The notes beneath the pieces are model-generated. The model made no database searches, was not told the origin of the DNA, and was given only the letters and a program-made list of their open reading frames with translations. Of a stretch of DNA of 64,000 nt, positions 17,929 to 27,702 are shown piece by piece. The stretch's first letter is position 1. Every line of letters begins with the position of its first letter. This DNA is from an uncultured Nioella sp. GTDB lineage: Bacteria; Pseudomonadota; Alphaproteobacteria; Rhodobacterales; Rhodobacteraceae. The position numbers were made by a program, and so were the translations under genes. The stretch covers positions 248,001-312,000 of the forward strand of contig CANMJH010000001.1 of assembly GCA_947498125.1 (NCBI GenBank), written 5' to 3'.

Positions 17929-18507
17929 ATGATCCTATCCTTGCGCCCGCTTTTTCTGTTGGTCACCTTCTTTGGAGTGATGTCCTGTTCCCGGCCAGCG
18001 CCGGACATTCCCGTTGTGATGCAATGGGATCACCAACCTGCATCGGCTGAGTGGACGGCGGCATCGCTGGATATGCTGGCAGGTGAGGCTGCGATCCTGA
18101 CGCAGATCGTGCCGGAAGATGCTGAATATTGGTGCCCCGGCTATTCAGACGCCAGCCAGGAAGATCGCGCGCTGTTTTATACCGGATTTTTATCGGCCTT
18201 GGCGCGCTATGAAAGCACATGGAATCCGCGCGCCGTTGGGGGTGGCGGGCGTTGGTTTGGGCTGATGCAGATTTACCCGCCAACCGCGCGGTACCGGTCT
18301 TGTGAGGCGCAAAGTGGCACGGAGTTGCAGAACGGCGCGGCGAATGTGCGGTGTTCTCTGAGGATTATGGCTATAACGATCCCGCGCGATGGGGTGATCA
18401 GTCAGGGGCGGCGCGGTGTTGCTGCGGATTGGGGGCCGATGCGCGACGCAGATAAAGTTGCGGCGATGCGCAGCTGGTTGCATCAGCAGCCCTATTGTCA
18501 GGGGTGA
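17929..18507 (+). CDS. Putative lipoprotein with lysozyme-like (lytic transglycosylase) fold
   Basis: ATG 17929 gives 192 residues. The N-terminus MILSLRPLFLLVTFFGVMSC is a lipoprotein signal with VMSC as lipobox and C20 as the lipidated residue. The C-terminal half carries a soluble lytic transglycosylase-like pattern: RYEST with candidate catalytic E95, then GGGGRWFGLMQIYPPTARY. Cysteines at 69, 125, 142 and 190 could form disulfides. The next gene is a paralogue only 6 bases downstream, sharing the motif and cysteines. Peptidoglycan cleavage is likely but not demonstrated. Confidence 0.8.
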   Translation: MILSLRPLFLLVTFFGVMSCSRPAPDIPVVMQWDHQPASAEWTAASLDMLAGEAAILTQIVPEDAEYWCPGYSDASQEDRALFYTGFLSALARYESTWNPRAVGGGGRWFGLMQIYPPTARYRSCEAQSGTELQNGAANVRCSLRIMAITIPRDGVISQGRRGVAADWGPMRDADKVAAMRSWLHQQPYCQG

Positions 18508-18513
18508 TGTGTT

Positions 18514-19191
18514 GTGACCTATAATTGGATATTATTGGGTTTGTTGCGGCACGGCACGATTTGTGCAGCCCTTTGTTTTATTAGCGCTTTAAGCGTTCCG
18601 GCAACTGCGCAAGACACGCCCGAAACAGCGCCAGAGGAAAGCCTGCGCCCAGAGCCGCGCCCGGAATTCGACTTGCCGCCGCTTCATTGGGACGAAGAAC
18701 GCTCTGGAATGGCTGGGCCCGCTGGGGCCGATTGGGGCATTGCCCTTATGTCCAGTTTGCGTGCGGATGAAGAGCTGCTTTCGGTTGTTCCGGAAGATAT
18801 CGCCGCTTGGTGTCCTGCCTATCCCGACGCGACCTTGAACGACAGGGCGGCGTTCTGGGCTGGGTTGATATCCGCGCTTAGCTGGCATGAAAGCACCCAC
18901 CGTGAGGGCGCAATTGGCGGGGGTGGGCGTTGGTTCGGGTTGATCCAAATCTCACCGGCCACGGCGCGCTATCGCGAGTGCGGCGTTGGCACGGGAGCCG
19001 AGCTTTTGGATGGCGCTGCGAACCTACGCTGTGGCGCGCTCATCTTGTCGCAAAATGTAAGACGCGACGGGGTTATCAGCGCGGGAATGCGCGGTGTGGC
19101 CGCAGAATGGGGCCCGTTTCACACTCGGCGAAAACGTGAGGAAATGCAGGATTGGGTCAGCTCCCAACCCTATTGCGTTTCATCGGGGTAA
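18514..19191 (+). CDS. Exported lysozyme-fold protein, paralogue of the upstream gene
   Basis: GTG 18514 starts a 225-residue protein with a Sec signal peptide (cleavage near VPATAQ). A proline/glutamate-rich linker follows, then the same domain as the gene 6 bases upstream: WHEST with candidate catalytic E126, GGGGRWFGLIQISPATARY, and matching cysteines (AAWCP, RYREC, LRCG, PYC). The upstream copy is a lipoprotein and this one is soluble, which suggests duplication and different placement in the envelope. Its end overlaps the convergent gene 19157-19612 by 35 bases. Confidence 0.82.
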   Translation: MTYNWILLGLLRHGTICAALCFISALSVPATAQDTPETAPEESLRPEPRPEFDLPPLHWDEERSGMAGPAGADWGIALMSSLRADEELLSVVPEDIAAWCPAYPDATLNDRAAFWAGLISALSWHESTHREGAIGGGGRWFGLIQISPATARYRECGVGTGAELLDGAANLRCGALILSQNVRRDGVISAGMRGVAAEWGPFHTRRKREEMQDWVSSQPYCVSSG

Positions 19192-19612
19192 GTTTGCCAC
19201 TTGCCTCAAGATCGGAAAGGGCACGTACAGGGATATCGCGCGCCGTAAGTTCACGGATCAAAGACAAAGGATCAGGCAGGGTTTTCTCAGGCAAAGTGAT
19301 TTCCTGACCGGACGCCAAGACGATGACATAGCTGCCCTGCGAAACCCGGAGATGTTTTATCAAACAAAGCGGCACAGAGCTTTCGCCCAGCCCATTGTAA
19401 ATCAATAGTTTGTGGGCAGTAAGCCGAATACCAAAGAGCGGCCTGACAGCCATCTGAAACAGGCATATCGACAGACAAGGGATCATCAACGCCCAAACCC
19501 AAAGGGGCGCATGGAACTCTGCCGCGAGGGCCAGCATGGCAAGGCCCGCGACAAGGGCAGGCCAAGCATGTGCAAGGCGTCCCTTTTGGAAATATGTAAA
19601 GAACGAGGTCAT
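19157..19612 (-). CDS. Membrane protein of unknown function, 151 residues
   Basis: ATG 19612 gives MTSFFTYFQKGRLAHAWPALVAG; the open frame upstream to 19681 is not membrane-protein-like. Two hydrophobic helices (about 15-32 and 36-52) are followed by a small soluble beta-rich part (RLTAHKLLIYNGLGESSVPLC, split by the KLLIYN strand) that recalls bacterial PH-like domains. It overlaps the convergent exoprotein gene by 35 bases at its 3' end. The role is unknown. Confidence 0.65.
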   Translation of the reverse strand: MTSFFTYFQKGRLAHAWPALVAGLAMLALAAEFHAPLWVWALMIPCLSICLFQMAVRPLFGIRLTAHKLLIYNGLGESSVPLCLIKHLRVSQGSYVIVLASGQEITLPEKTLPDPLSLIRELTARDIPVRALSDLEASGKLTPMKRNRVGS

Positions 19613-19707
19613 TGGGGCAAGCTGCCCCCGCTTTTGGCCCATTATGTGGCACGGCCCCGACGCGGGCCGCCCAAGTGCCAAGAGTTTTACGGGAATTTGA
19701 GAGGTCT

Positions 19708-22374
19708 TTACCCCTCTAACATCCGGGCCACCATTTCCTGCAAATCCCGCGACAAGCCCGAGGTTTTTGACATTGCCTCAAGCTCGGCGCGCATCAATCC
19801 CTGACGATCCGCATCATATCGCGCCCATGTTTCAAACGCGGTCGACATGCGGGCGGCGGTTTGCGGGTTTGCGCCATCCAGTTTCAACAACCATTTTGCC
19901 AAGAATTGATAGCCCGCGCCCGACGGGTCATGAAACCCAGCCGGATTGCCGGCGGTCAGCCCTGCGATTGTTGCGCGGAACCGGTTGGGGTTCTTCCAGT
20001 CGAAATCGGGGTGCCGGGTCAGGCGCTCGGCCGTGGCGACCGCTTGATCCGGGGCAGCATGGGACGTCTGAAGCATGAACCATTTGTCGATGACAAGACG
20101 ATCTGCCTGCCATTGATCATAGAACTGGGCGGCAACATCTGAATCGCCCGCCTCCAGCAAACACGCAAATCCGGCCAGTTGATCCGTCATATTATCGGCA
20201 GTGTCATATTGCGCCCGCGCACGTGTGCCGCCATCCAGCAGCGTTAAGAACCTAAGCGCGGTATTGCGCAAACTGCGCGCGCCTGCGGCCTCGGCTTCGG
20301 GAGAATAGGGCCCGGATTGCGTCAGCGTACCATAGAGCGTGGCAAGGTCTTGCTCGAGATGGGTTGCGATAATCTTGCTCAATTCGCGGCGCGTTTCATA
20401 GATGCGGGTGGGGTCGGGGACCAACCCAGCCTCAACCGCGCCTTGGGCAAGATCGTCTTCTGACGGAAGGCTTAACACAAGGGCGCGGAACGCCGGTTCC
20501 AGATCGGCCGTTGCCGCAGTTTTGAGCGCGTCCAGATAGGCTGTCGCGGGCGCGGTGCCATCAGCGAGCATCGCCAGCAAAGTCTCACGCGTCAGGCTGC
20601 GCCCGGCCTCCCACCGGTTAAACGCGTCGGTGTCATGGGCCAGCAGGAACGCGCGGTCTTCTGCGGATTGGTCGCGGTGCAAGGTCACTGGCGCTGAGAA
20701 CCCGCGCAGGATGGATGCAGTGGGACGCGGCGCAGCGGCGCCGGTGCTGTCGGCGTCAAGATCAGAGAGATGCCAGCCACTGCCCGTCCATGTGAAATGG
20801 AAGCTCTGCTCGGCCTTGGTCATTTCAAGAACCTCTGTCGCCATGACCTCATCCCTCTTTGGGCCCAATAGGCCCACGGCGATTGGGATGACGCGCGGGT
20901 CTTTGTGGTCTTGCCCGGGCGTCGGCGCAGTTTCTTGCGTGAAATGAAGGCTGTAGGCGTGATCCGAATGTTCTTCGCGCACAGACAGGCGCGGGGTGCC
21001 GGCCTGCGAATACCACCGCTTAAACTGGGTCAGATCGCGGCCCGTGGCATCCTCAAAAACCTGCAGCCAATCCTCGATCGTTGCGGCGTCGCCGTCGTGG
21101 CGGTCAAAGTAAAGATCGAGCGCGGCTTTATACTGGTCCTCGCCCACTAGTGTTTTCAGCATCCCGATCAGCTCGGCGCCCTTTTCGTAAACCGTTGCTG
21201 TGTAGAAATTGTTGATCTCGACAAAGCTTTCAGGGCGCACAGGGTGGGCCAGCGGCCCGGCATCTTCGCGGAACTGGCGGGCCCGCAATTGCAAAACGTC
21301 GTCGATGCGTTTCACCGCCGCCCCGCGCATATCGCCCGAGAATTGCTGGTCGCGGAAGACGGTCAGACCTTCTTTCAGGCAAAGCTGGAACCAGTCGCGG
21401 CAAGTGATGCGGTTGCCCGTCCAGTTGTGGAAGTATTCATGCGCGATGATGCCTTCGATCAACTCATAATCACGGTCGGTTGCGGTTTCGGCGCTGGCGA
21501 GCACATATTTCGAGTTAAAGATGTTAAGGCCCTTGTTTTCCATCGCGCCCATGTTGAAATCATCGACGGCAACGATGTTGAACACATCCAGATCATATTC
21601 ACGGCCATAAACCCCTTCATCCCATGTCATCGACCGTTTGAGCGCATCCATCGCATAGATGCATTTGCCCTCATCGCCGGGACGTACATAGATGTTGAGC
21701 GCCACCTGACGCCCAGAGGCCGTGGTGAATTCATCTGAATAGGCCACCAGATCCCCGGCAACCAATGCGAAAAGATACGAGGGCTTGGGATGCGGGTCGG
21801 TCCAGGTGGCGGAAAACGTACGTTTTCCGATCGGATTTCGTCCGAAATCCGCGCCCGCGCCCGGGTTGCCGTTGGAGAGCAACACAGGCTGATCCGAATG
21901 AAGTGTGACGGTATAGGGGGCCATCACATCCGGGCGGTCGGGAAAGAAGGTGATTTTACGAAACCCTTCGGCCTCGCATTGCGTGCAATACATGCCATTC
22001 GACATATAAAGCCCTTCAAGGGCGGTATTTTCGGACGGGTTGATTTCCACCTCAATCTGAAAGGTAAATGGCGCATCCGGCAGGTCGGCGCCCGCAATCA
22101 ATATGCCCTTTGCAAAGGGCGGGCGTGTGTCCGGCAGCTCTTGCGCCGTTACTGGCGCGCCATTGATCATTGGCCCGGCTACGATCTTCAATCCATCCCC
22201 GATCAACTCTAGATTGGCCCCGGGAACCTGCGGTGTGAACTGCAATGTCGAGACAACCCGCGTTGCTTTCGGGTCGAGGTCAAACTCAAGCTCAACGTTA
22301 TCCAGTTGAAACGGGTAGGGCTGATAATCGGACAGATAGATCGTCTGGGGGTCTGGGCTGGTCACGCGGGACAT
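19708..22374 (-). CDS. pepN: Aminopeptidase N (M1 family)
   Basis: This 888-residue zinc metallopeptidase removes N-terminal residues from peptides in the cytoplasm and takes part in protein turnover. GAMEN, which positions the substrate amino terminus, is at 276-280. The zinc site is H312-E-Y-F-H316 with E335 as third ligand. An early segment (NGMYCTQCEAEGFRKITFFPDRPDV in pieces: MYCTQCEAEGFRKI and FFPDRPDV) is typical of the proteobacterial PepN clade rather than eukaryotic-type M1 enzymes. The C-terminal helical ARM-like domain is complete. It is monocistronic, and divergent from the VOC gene. Confidence 0.97.
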   Translation of the reverse strand: MSRVTSPDPQTIYLSDYQPYPFQLDNVELEFDLDPKATRVVSTLQFTPQVPGANLELIGDGLKIVAGPMINGAPVTAQELPDTRPPFAKGILIAGADLPDAPFTFQIEVEINPSENTALEGLYMSNGMYCTQCEAEGFRKITFFPDRPDVMAPYTVTLHSDQPVLLSNGNPGAGADFGRNPIGKRTFSATWTDPHPKPSYLFALVAGDLVAYSDEFTTASGRQVALNIYVRPGDEGKCIYAMDALKRSMTWDEGVYGREYDLDVFNIVAVDDFNMGAMENKGLNIFNSKYVLASAETATDRDYELIEGIIAHEYFHNWTGNRITCRDWFQLCLKEGLTVFRDQQFSGDMRGAAVKRIDDVLQLRARQFREDAGPLAHPVRPESFVEINNFYTATVYEKGAELIGMLKTLVGEDQYKAALDLYFDRHDGDAATIEDWLQVFEDATGRDLTQFKRWYSQAGTPRLSVREEHSDHAYSLHFTQETAPTPGQDHKDPRVIPIAVGLLGPKRDEVMATEVLEMTKAEQSFHFTWTGSGWHLSDLDADSTGAAAPRPTASILRGFSAPVTLHRDQSAEDRAFLLAHDTDAFNRWEAGRSLTRETLLAMLADGTAPATAYLDALKTAATADLEPAFRALVLSLPSEDDLAQGAVEAGLVPDPTRIYETRRELSKIIATHLEQDLATLYGTLTQSGPYSPEAEAAGARSLRNTALRFLTLLDGGTRARAQYDTADNMTDQLAGFACLLEAGDSDVAAQFYDQWQADRLVIDKWFMLQTSHAAPDQAVATAERLTRHPDFDWKNPNRFRATIAGLTAGNPAGFHDPSGAGYQFLAKWLLKLDGANPQTAARMSTAFETWARYDADRQGLMRAELEAMSKTSGLSRDLQEMVARMLEG

Positions 22375-22470
22375 TTCCTTTTGGGCAGGGCGTGCCCCTT
22401 GAGTAGCGCATGAAAAGCTGGCTCGCCAAGCTGGAACTGGGCGCCAAAGAAAAATGCCCGCCCCTGACGC

Positions 22471-22494
22471 CTCCTGACACCATGCTGTCAGGAG
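22471..22494. other. 9-bp hairpin in the pepN-VOC divergent spacer
   Basis: CTCCTGACA (22471-22479) pairs with TGTCAGGAG (22486-22494) over a 6-base loop. It lies 52 bases before the VOC gene start and about 100 bases before pepN. There is no adjoining T run on the plus strand. It may be an operator or a 5' leader stem. Confidence 0.35.
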
Positions 22495-22545
22495 GGCTGT
22501 GCGAGGAAGCTGTCATCACGATTATCCCCAAAGGAGTACCCGGAT

Positions 22546-22950
22546 ATGAGTTTTGCACCTGAGCATTTTGTCGTTTGGACCGAAATCCCTGTAACTGACC
22601 TCGAGGCGAGCGCCAAGTTTTATGAAGCGATCACCGGCGGCGAGCTGACCCGTATGGAGATGGGCGGCGGACCTGCGGTCGTTTTCAAAACCACCGATTA
22701 TGCCAAAGGGATTGCGGGGCATCTTTATGTCGGCAAACCTGCGCCAGCGGGGCAGGGTCCGACCACGCATTTGATGATCGAGGGAACGCTTGAGGACGCC
22801 ATGGAGCGTGTTACAAAAGCGGGCGGCACGGTTCTGTCTGAACCGATTGCGATCCCACCGGGCCGATTTGCCTATATTCATGATCTGGACAAAAACTCGA
22901 TTGGCATTTTCCAGCCAAACGGCGAAGACTGGGTTCCAGAGGCCAGCTGA
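22546..22950 (+). CDS. VOC (glyoxalase/dioxygenase-fold) family protein
   Basis: The 134-residue protein shows the vicinal oxygen chelate fold: HFVVWTEIPVTDLEASAKFYEAI as the first beta-alpha-beta module (in two parts, IPVTDLEASAKFYEAI), and TTHLMIEGTLEDAMERVTKAGG with PGRFAYIHDLDKNSIGIFQ as the second. The metal-ligand-like residues are H near LMIE and the C-terminal D/N region, but the enzyme activity is not predictable. GGAG lies upstream of the ATG. A YafY-type regulator starts 12 bases downstream, so the pair forms an operon. Confidence 0.88.
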   Translation: MSFAPEHFVVWTEIPVTDLEASAKFYEAITGGELTRMEMGGGPAVVFKTTDYAKGIAGHLYVGKPAPAGQGPTTHLMIEGTLEDAMERVTKAGGTVLSEPIAIPPGRFAYIHDLDKNSIGIFQPNGEDWVPEAS

Positions 22951-22962
22951 TCGGAGAATGAA

Positions 22963-23646
22963 ATGCGCCGTGCGGACCGTTTGTTTCAAATTGTTCAATA
23001 CCTTAGGGGTGGACGGCTGGTCACGGCGCAGGTTCTTGCTGAAAAACTGGAAGTTTCAGTCAGGACCATCTACCGCGATATTGTTGATCTGCAATCCACG
23101 GGCGTGCCCATCGATGGCGAGGCCGGATATGGCTATGTCATGGATGAAGGCTATGACCTGCCGCCGCTAATGTTCACGCGGTCTGAAATAACGGCGTTGG
23201 TTGCGGGCGCGCGGTTGATCAAAGCCTTTGGCGGGGCCGAGATGGCAAAAGGCGCTGAAGAAGCCTTGGTCAAGATCCGTGCGGTTCTGCCCGAGGCCGA
23301 GCGTCAACGGGCGGCGCAATTGCAGATCCATGCTATGGCTCCGGCCATGACGGATGAGATGCGGATGCGTCTTGATGTGATCGACGGCGCGGTCGAGCGC
23401 GCGCAGCGGCTCGACTTTGCGTATGAGGATAAGCATGGCGTCAGTTCCCGCCGCAAGATCCGGCCCTTGGGCCTGTGGTTCTGGGGCTCGGCCTGGACGG
23501 CGGTTGGCTGGTGCGAGCTTAGGCAGGATTTCCGTGTGTTCCGGCCAGATCGGATGGGGGATTTACAGCTTGGCGAGGGGTTTCGCCCCGAGCGCGGCAA
23601 GCGTCTGACCGATTTTTTTGCAACGCGCGAATATTTGCGTCAGTAG
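22963..23646 (+). CDS. YafY-type transcriptional regulator (HTH_11 plus WYL domain)
   Basis: The 227-residue protein begins MRRADRLFQIVQYLRGGRLV, a DeoR-like HTH_11 domain with the recognition helix LEVSVRTIYRDIVDL. The middle is the regulator linker, and the last part is a WYL ligand-sensing domain in the proteobacterial YafY style (KIRPLGLWFWG then WCELRQDFRVFRPDRM). It ends with a short C-terminal tail. It is cotranscribed with the VOC gene and likely regulates this small operon; the ligand is unknown. Confidence 0.9.
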   Translation: MRRADRLFQIVQYLRGGRLVTAQVLAEKLEVSVRTIYRDIVDLQSTGVPIDGEAGYGYVMDEGYDLPPLMFTRSEITALVAGARLIKAFGGAEMAKGAEEALVKIRAVLPEAERQRAAQLQIHAMAPAMTDEMRMRLDVIDGAVERAQRLDFAYEDKHGVSSRRKIRPLGLWFWGSAWTAVGWCELRQDFRVFRPDRMGDLQLGEGFRPERGKRLTDFFATREYLRQ

Positions 23647-23759
23647 CTCAGATAAGAAAAACTTAACCGACACGTAAAACTTCTGGGCAATGGGTTTGTT
23701 GCCTATAGGAAACTTTGCCTCTAACTGATGTGAGGACCACATATACGGAGGCAAGGAAC

Positions 23760-25862
23760 ATGACCAAAGAGAGCCGCGCAGAATTGCAGGTTGACCGCCA
23801 GTTGGCGCAGTTTATCGAAACCGAAGCATTGCCCGGTACCGGCGTGGATGCGGGCGCGTTTTGGCAAGCTCTCTCGAATATGGTGCATGAGCTGGGTCCG
23901 AAAAACCGCGCCCTTTTGGAAAAGCGCAGCGCCATTCAGGCGCAGATCGATGAATGGCATGTGGCCCGCCGGGGGCAGGCCCATGATGCGGCGGCATATG
24001 AAGCTTTTTTGAAAGAGATCGGATATCTGGTTCCCGAAGGTCCGAATTTCGAGATTGAAACCACCGCAACCGATCCTGAATTTGCCAGCATCGCCGGCCC
24101 GCAATTGGTGGTTCCCATCATGAATGCGCGCTTTGCGCTGAATGCGGCGAATGCACGTTGGGGCAGCCTTTATGATGCGTTTTATGGAACCGACGCTTTG
24201 GGCGATTTGCCAAGTGGCAAGGGCTATGACGCGGCACGCGGGGCGCGCGTCGTTGCAAAAGCCAAGGCGTTTTTGGACGAGGCCGTGCCCTTGGACGGCG
24301 CCACATGGGCAGATGTCACAGATATGGACGCGGTTCCATTGGCCGATCCCGGTAGCTTCAAAGGCAAGTCTGACGCATCTTACTTGTTTGAAAACAACAA
24401 TCTAAAGATCATTGTTAAAGTAAATACGTCAAGCGAAATTGGGGCGAGTGACCCCGCAGGGATTTCCGATGTGATTTTGGAATCTGCCCTGTCGACCATC
24501 ATGGATTGCGAGGATTCCGTCGCGGCCGTTGATGCCGAGGACAAGGTTCTTGCCTATTCCAATTGGCTGGGCCTCATGAAGGGCGATTTGACCGAAGAGG
24601 TTGCCAAGGGCGGTAAAACCATCACCCGCGCGCTGAACCCGGATTTGCAGTTTACAGCGCCTGATGGCTCGGCCCTCACTCTAAAAGGACGCGCTTTGAT
24701 GTTGGTCCGCAATGTTGGCCACCTCATGACCAACCCGGCTATTTTGGATCGCGATGGATTGGAAATCGGCGAAGGGCTGATGGATGCGATGGTCACAGTA
24801 TTGATCGCGATGCATGATCTTCAAAAAACCGGCGGCGCACGAAACTCGGCGGCCGGATCGGTCTATATCGTGAAGCCGAAGATGCACGGGCCAGAAGAGG
24901 TTGCCTTTGCGGATGAGATTCTCACCCATGTTGAGCGGGCGCTTGGACTGCCGGCCAATACGGTCAAACTTGGGATCATGGATGAAGAGCGACGCACCTC
25001 GGCCAATCTCAAAGAATGCATTCGGGCCGCGAAGGCGCGGGTGGCGTTCATCAATACAGGTTTTCTTGACCGAACCGGCGACGAAATTCACACTAGCATG
25101 GAGGCAGGTCCAATGCTCCCAAAAGGCGAGATGAAGGGCACGGCCTGGATCGCGTCTTATGAAGATCGCAATGTCGATATCGGATTGGCCTGCGGATTGC
25201 AGGGCAAAGCCCAGATCGGCAAAGGCATGTGGGCCATGCCCGACCGGATGGCAGATATGATGGAGGCCAAAATCGGCCACCCAATGTCTGGGGCAAACTG
25301 CGCATGGGTCCCGTCGCCAACAGCGGCAACATTGCATGCGATGCATTACCATAAGGTCGATGTGTTCGCGCGTCAGGACGAACTGAAAGCGGGCGGGGCC
25401 CGTGGCACTTTGACTGATTTGCTGACCATTCCAGTAATGGATGGCCGCAATCTGAGTGCAGAGGAGCTGACGGCAGAGATCGAGAACAACGCCCAAGGTA
25501 TTCTGGGCTACGTTGTGCGGTGGGTTGATGCCGGGATTGGCTGCTCGAAAGTTCCGGATATTCACGATGTCGGGTTGATGGAGGATCGGGCGACGTGTCG
25601 GATTTCCTCTCAAGCCCTTGCAAATTGGTTGCATCACGGTGTCATTGATGAGGCGTCGGTTATGGCCGGTCTGCGCAAGATGGCCGCCGTTGTGGATGCG
25701 CAAAATGCCGGTGACCCGGCTTATCGCAATATGGCCCCCGATTTTGACGGCATCGCTTTCCAAGCGGCCTGCGATCTGGTCTTTAAGGGGCGTATACAGC
25801 CCTCAGGCTACACGGAACCTGTTTTGCATCGGCGCCGGTTGGAGCTGAAAGCGGCAGGCTGA
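23760..25862 (+). CDS. glcB: Malate synthase G
   Basis: Malate synthase G condenses glyoxylate with acetyl-CoA to malate, feeding two-carbon units from glycolate or the glyoxylate shunt. ATG 23760 follows AAGGAA and gives 700 residues, close to the 720 of relatives. The family hallmarks include [15 protein letters not shown], the TIM-barrel stretch [33 protein letters not shown], and the C-terminal [16 protein letters not shown]. The catalytic Arg, Glu and Asp stretches look intact. The next gene, 104 bases downstream, is GlcG-like, the usual partner of glcB. Confidence 0.97.
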   Translation: MTKESRAELQVDRQLAQFIETEALPGTGVDAGAFWQALSNMVHELGPKNRALLEKRSAIQAQIDEWHVARRGQAHDAAAYEAFLKEIGYLVPEGPNFEIETTATDPEFASIAGPQLVVPIMNARFALNAANARWGSLYDAFYGTDALGDLPSGKGYDAARGARVVAKAKAFLDEAVPLDGATWADVTDMDAVPLADPGSFKGKSDASYLFENNNLKIIVKVNTSSEIGASDPAGISDVILESALSTIMDCEDSVAAVDAEDKVLAYSNWLGLMKGDLTEEVAKGGKTITRALNPDLQFTAPDGSALTLKGRALMLVRNVGHLMTNPAILDRDGLEIGEGLMDAMVTVLIAMHDLQKTGGARNSAAGSVYIVKPKMHGPEEVAFADEILTHVERALGLPANTVKLGIMDEERRTSANLKECIRAAKARVAFINTGFLDRTGDEIHTSMEAGPMLPKGEMKGTAWIASYEDRNVDIGLACGLQGKAQIGKGMWAMPDRMADMMEAKIGHPMSGANCAWVPSPTAATLHAMHYHKVDVFARQDELKAGGARGTLTDLLTIPVMDGRNLSAEELTAEIENNAQGILGYVVRWVDAGIGCSKVPDIHDVGLMEDRATCRISSQALANWLHHGVIDEASVMAGLRKMAAVVDAQNAGDPAYRNMAPDFDGIAFQAACDLVFKGRIQPSGYTEPVLHRRRLELKAAG

Positions 25863-25966
25863 GTGCCACTTGGCGGCTGTTGGATTTTGGGTATTTGAAC
25901 AAAGAAGAAGGCGAAGGCACGGGTTGTGGACCAAAAGCGCGTGTGAACCTTAAGGGGAGATAAAAG

Positions 25967-26389
25967 ATGATTTCGATCGAGCAGGCTAAGGTAATTATTG
26001 ACGTCACCCGTAAAAAGGGACGCGAGATGGGGCTCAATCCTCTTTCGGTTGTGGTTCTGGATGCGGGTGGGCATCCCTTGGCTTTTGAGCGTGAGGATGG
26101 CGCAAGCCCCGGCCGGTTTGAAATTGCGCGGGGCAAGGCCTATGGCGCAGTGATGTTGGGTATGCCGGGTTCGGTTCAATTTGAGCGGGCCGAGGCACAA
26201 GCCTATTTCATTTCCGCAGCGAACGGCGCCTTTGGTGGCAAGTTGATTCCCGTTCCGGGCGGTGTGTTGGTTAAAGATGCCAGCGGCGCGATTGTGGGCG
26301 CGGTCGGCGTCACGGGCGACACGTCAGACAATGATGCCGAGGCGGCGATGGCCGGGATCACAGCGGCAGGATTTACGGGCGTAGTCTAA
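25967..26389 (+). CDS. GlcG/HbpS-family protein
   Basis: The 140-residue protein starts MISIEQAKVIIDVTRKKG and follows the GlcG/HbpS (DUF336) pattern: helix, LSVVVLDAGGHPLAFEREDGA, a second helix with GKAYGA, and the C-terminal GGVLVKDASGAIVGAVGVTG. GGGAG is present upstream of the ATG. GlcG commonly sits beside malate synthase G and glycolate oxidase genes; its exact role is not established, and some members bind haem or corrinoids. Its last 17 bases overlap the 3' end of the convergent P450 gene. Confidence 0.9.
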   Translation: MISIEQAKVIIDVTRKKGREMGLNPLSVVVLDAGGHPLAFEREDGASPGRFEIARGKAYGAVMLGMPGSVQFERAEAQAYFISAANGAFGGKLIPVPGGVLVKDASGAIVGAVGVTGDTSDNDAEAAMAGITAAGFTGVV

Positions 26390-27584
26390 GAATTAGCCGT
26401 TTTAGCCCATTCATGCCAATGCGCCGCGCGGGAACGGGCGGCGTGTCTGGATGGGCCATTTCAAGATCGGGAAACCGCGAAAAAAGCCGCTCTAGCGCGA
26501 TGCGCGCTTCGGCGCGGGCCAATTGCATGCCCAGACACACATGCGGCCCGTGTCCAAACCCAAGGTGGGGGTTGGGGCGGCGATCCAAGTGAAGCTCATC
26601 TGGAGCGGTAAACCGGGCTGGGTCGTGATTGGCCGCAATAAGAAGCGCACAAACCGCCTCGCCGCGTTTTACCTCTGTTCCGTGAAAGTGGAAATCCTCT
26701 TTGGCATAAAGCGATTTTGACATCAGGACGGGGCTAAACACCCTCATAAACTCTTCGACGGCCAGCGGAGCAAGATCCGGCTGGCTCTGGAAGTGTTCGC
26801 GCGTGGCGTCATCGCCGGAAAGGGCCCAGATCGCGTTTGAGATCAGATGCACGGTGGTTTCGTGCCCGGCAACAAAGAGGGTGAAGACAAGACTCAAAAG
26901 CTCATCTTCGCTTAGGCGGTCCCCGTCTGCCTCAACCCTGACCAGATCTGAGATGAGGCCGGGACGCGGGGCGCGGCGAACCCGCTCGAAGTCTTCTTTG
27001 AAATAACGCATCGCGCGGCGCAGCCCCGGCAGGCCAAGGAAGATGCTGCTGATGCCTGTGACGCTTGATATTGGCGCGATCCAGCGGGTTATTTTCGCGC
27101 GGTCTTCTTCGGGTATGCCAAGTAGCGCACAGATTACCAATAGGGGCAGGGCGCGGGCGTAAGTGGAAATAATTTCAACCGGCTGCTCGTGGTTGATCTG
27201 ATCAAGTAGATCATCCGCGATGGCGGTGATTTGTGGCAATAACTGCTCGGTCGAACTGCGGGCAAAGGCCTGATCGACAAGACCGCGCAGGCGCTTGTGA
27301 TCCTCGCCATCCATCAGATTTATGTTCTTGAGCAAAGGCCGCATGAATCGCGGCATCCACCAAAACACGCGGCGCGCGCGCCCGGCGCTGATCTGCGATG
27401 GGGCGCGCGTAAAGCGCGTCTGATCTTTCAATACCTCGCGCGCGAAAGCGTCCGTCGTCGTTAACCATATCGGACCCAAAATCGGCAAGCGGGCCCGGAC
27501 CAAAGCGCCATCAGCGCGCATTCGGGTCAATTGGGGCGCCGGGTTGCGCAAAAACTCTGTGTCTCGGAGGTCATACATCTGCAT
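26373..27584 (-). CDS. Cytochrome P450
   Basis: From ATG 27584 the protein has 403 residues, normal for a soluble bacterial P450. The haem-ligand motif FGHGPHVCLG has C350 as thiolate ligand. The I-helix oxygen-activation motif is present as FVAGHETTVHLI, and the K-helix E-x-x-R lies in VEEFMRVFSP. No membrane anchor is visible. The frame stays open upstream to 27719 but this overlaps the divergent RidA start and is not P450-like. The natural electron donor and substrate are unknown; no ferredoxin gene is adjacent. Confidence 0.93.
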   Translation of the reverse strand: MQMYDLRDTEFLRNPAPQLTRMRADGALVRARLPILGPIWLTTTDAFAREVLKDQTRFTRAPSQISAGRARRVFWWMPRFMRPLLKNINLMDGEDHKRLRGLVDQAFARSSTEQLLPQITAIADDLLDQINHEQPVEIISTYARALPLLVICALLGIPEEDRAKITRWIAPISSVTGISSIFLGLPGLRRAMRYFKEDFERVRRAPRPGLISDLVRVEADGDRLSEDELLSLVFTLFVAGHETTVHLISNAIWALSGDDATREHFQSQPDLAPLAVEEFMRVFSPVLMSKSLYAKEDFHFHGTEVKRGEAVCALLIAANHDPARFTAPDELHLDRRPNPHLGFGHGPHVCLGMQLARAEARIALERLFSRFPDLEMAHPDTPPVPARRIGMNGLKRLILRLRP

Positions 27585-27702
27585 GGTGAATATATTGGGT
27601 TTTGTTGGTGGATGCACAAGCGCCCCTGCGGTCTTGGGGGTTTCATGGCGGCGCCTCTTTGGTAGAAATAAGGCGATTGTCCCCTCAGGAGTCTGCCTGC
27701 TT

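Noticed and set aside
24681-25763. 360-codon open frame antisense to glcB
   Set aside because: Opposite the conserved malate synthase, histidine/arginine-rich shadow composition, no family match.
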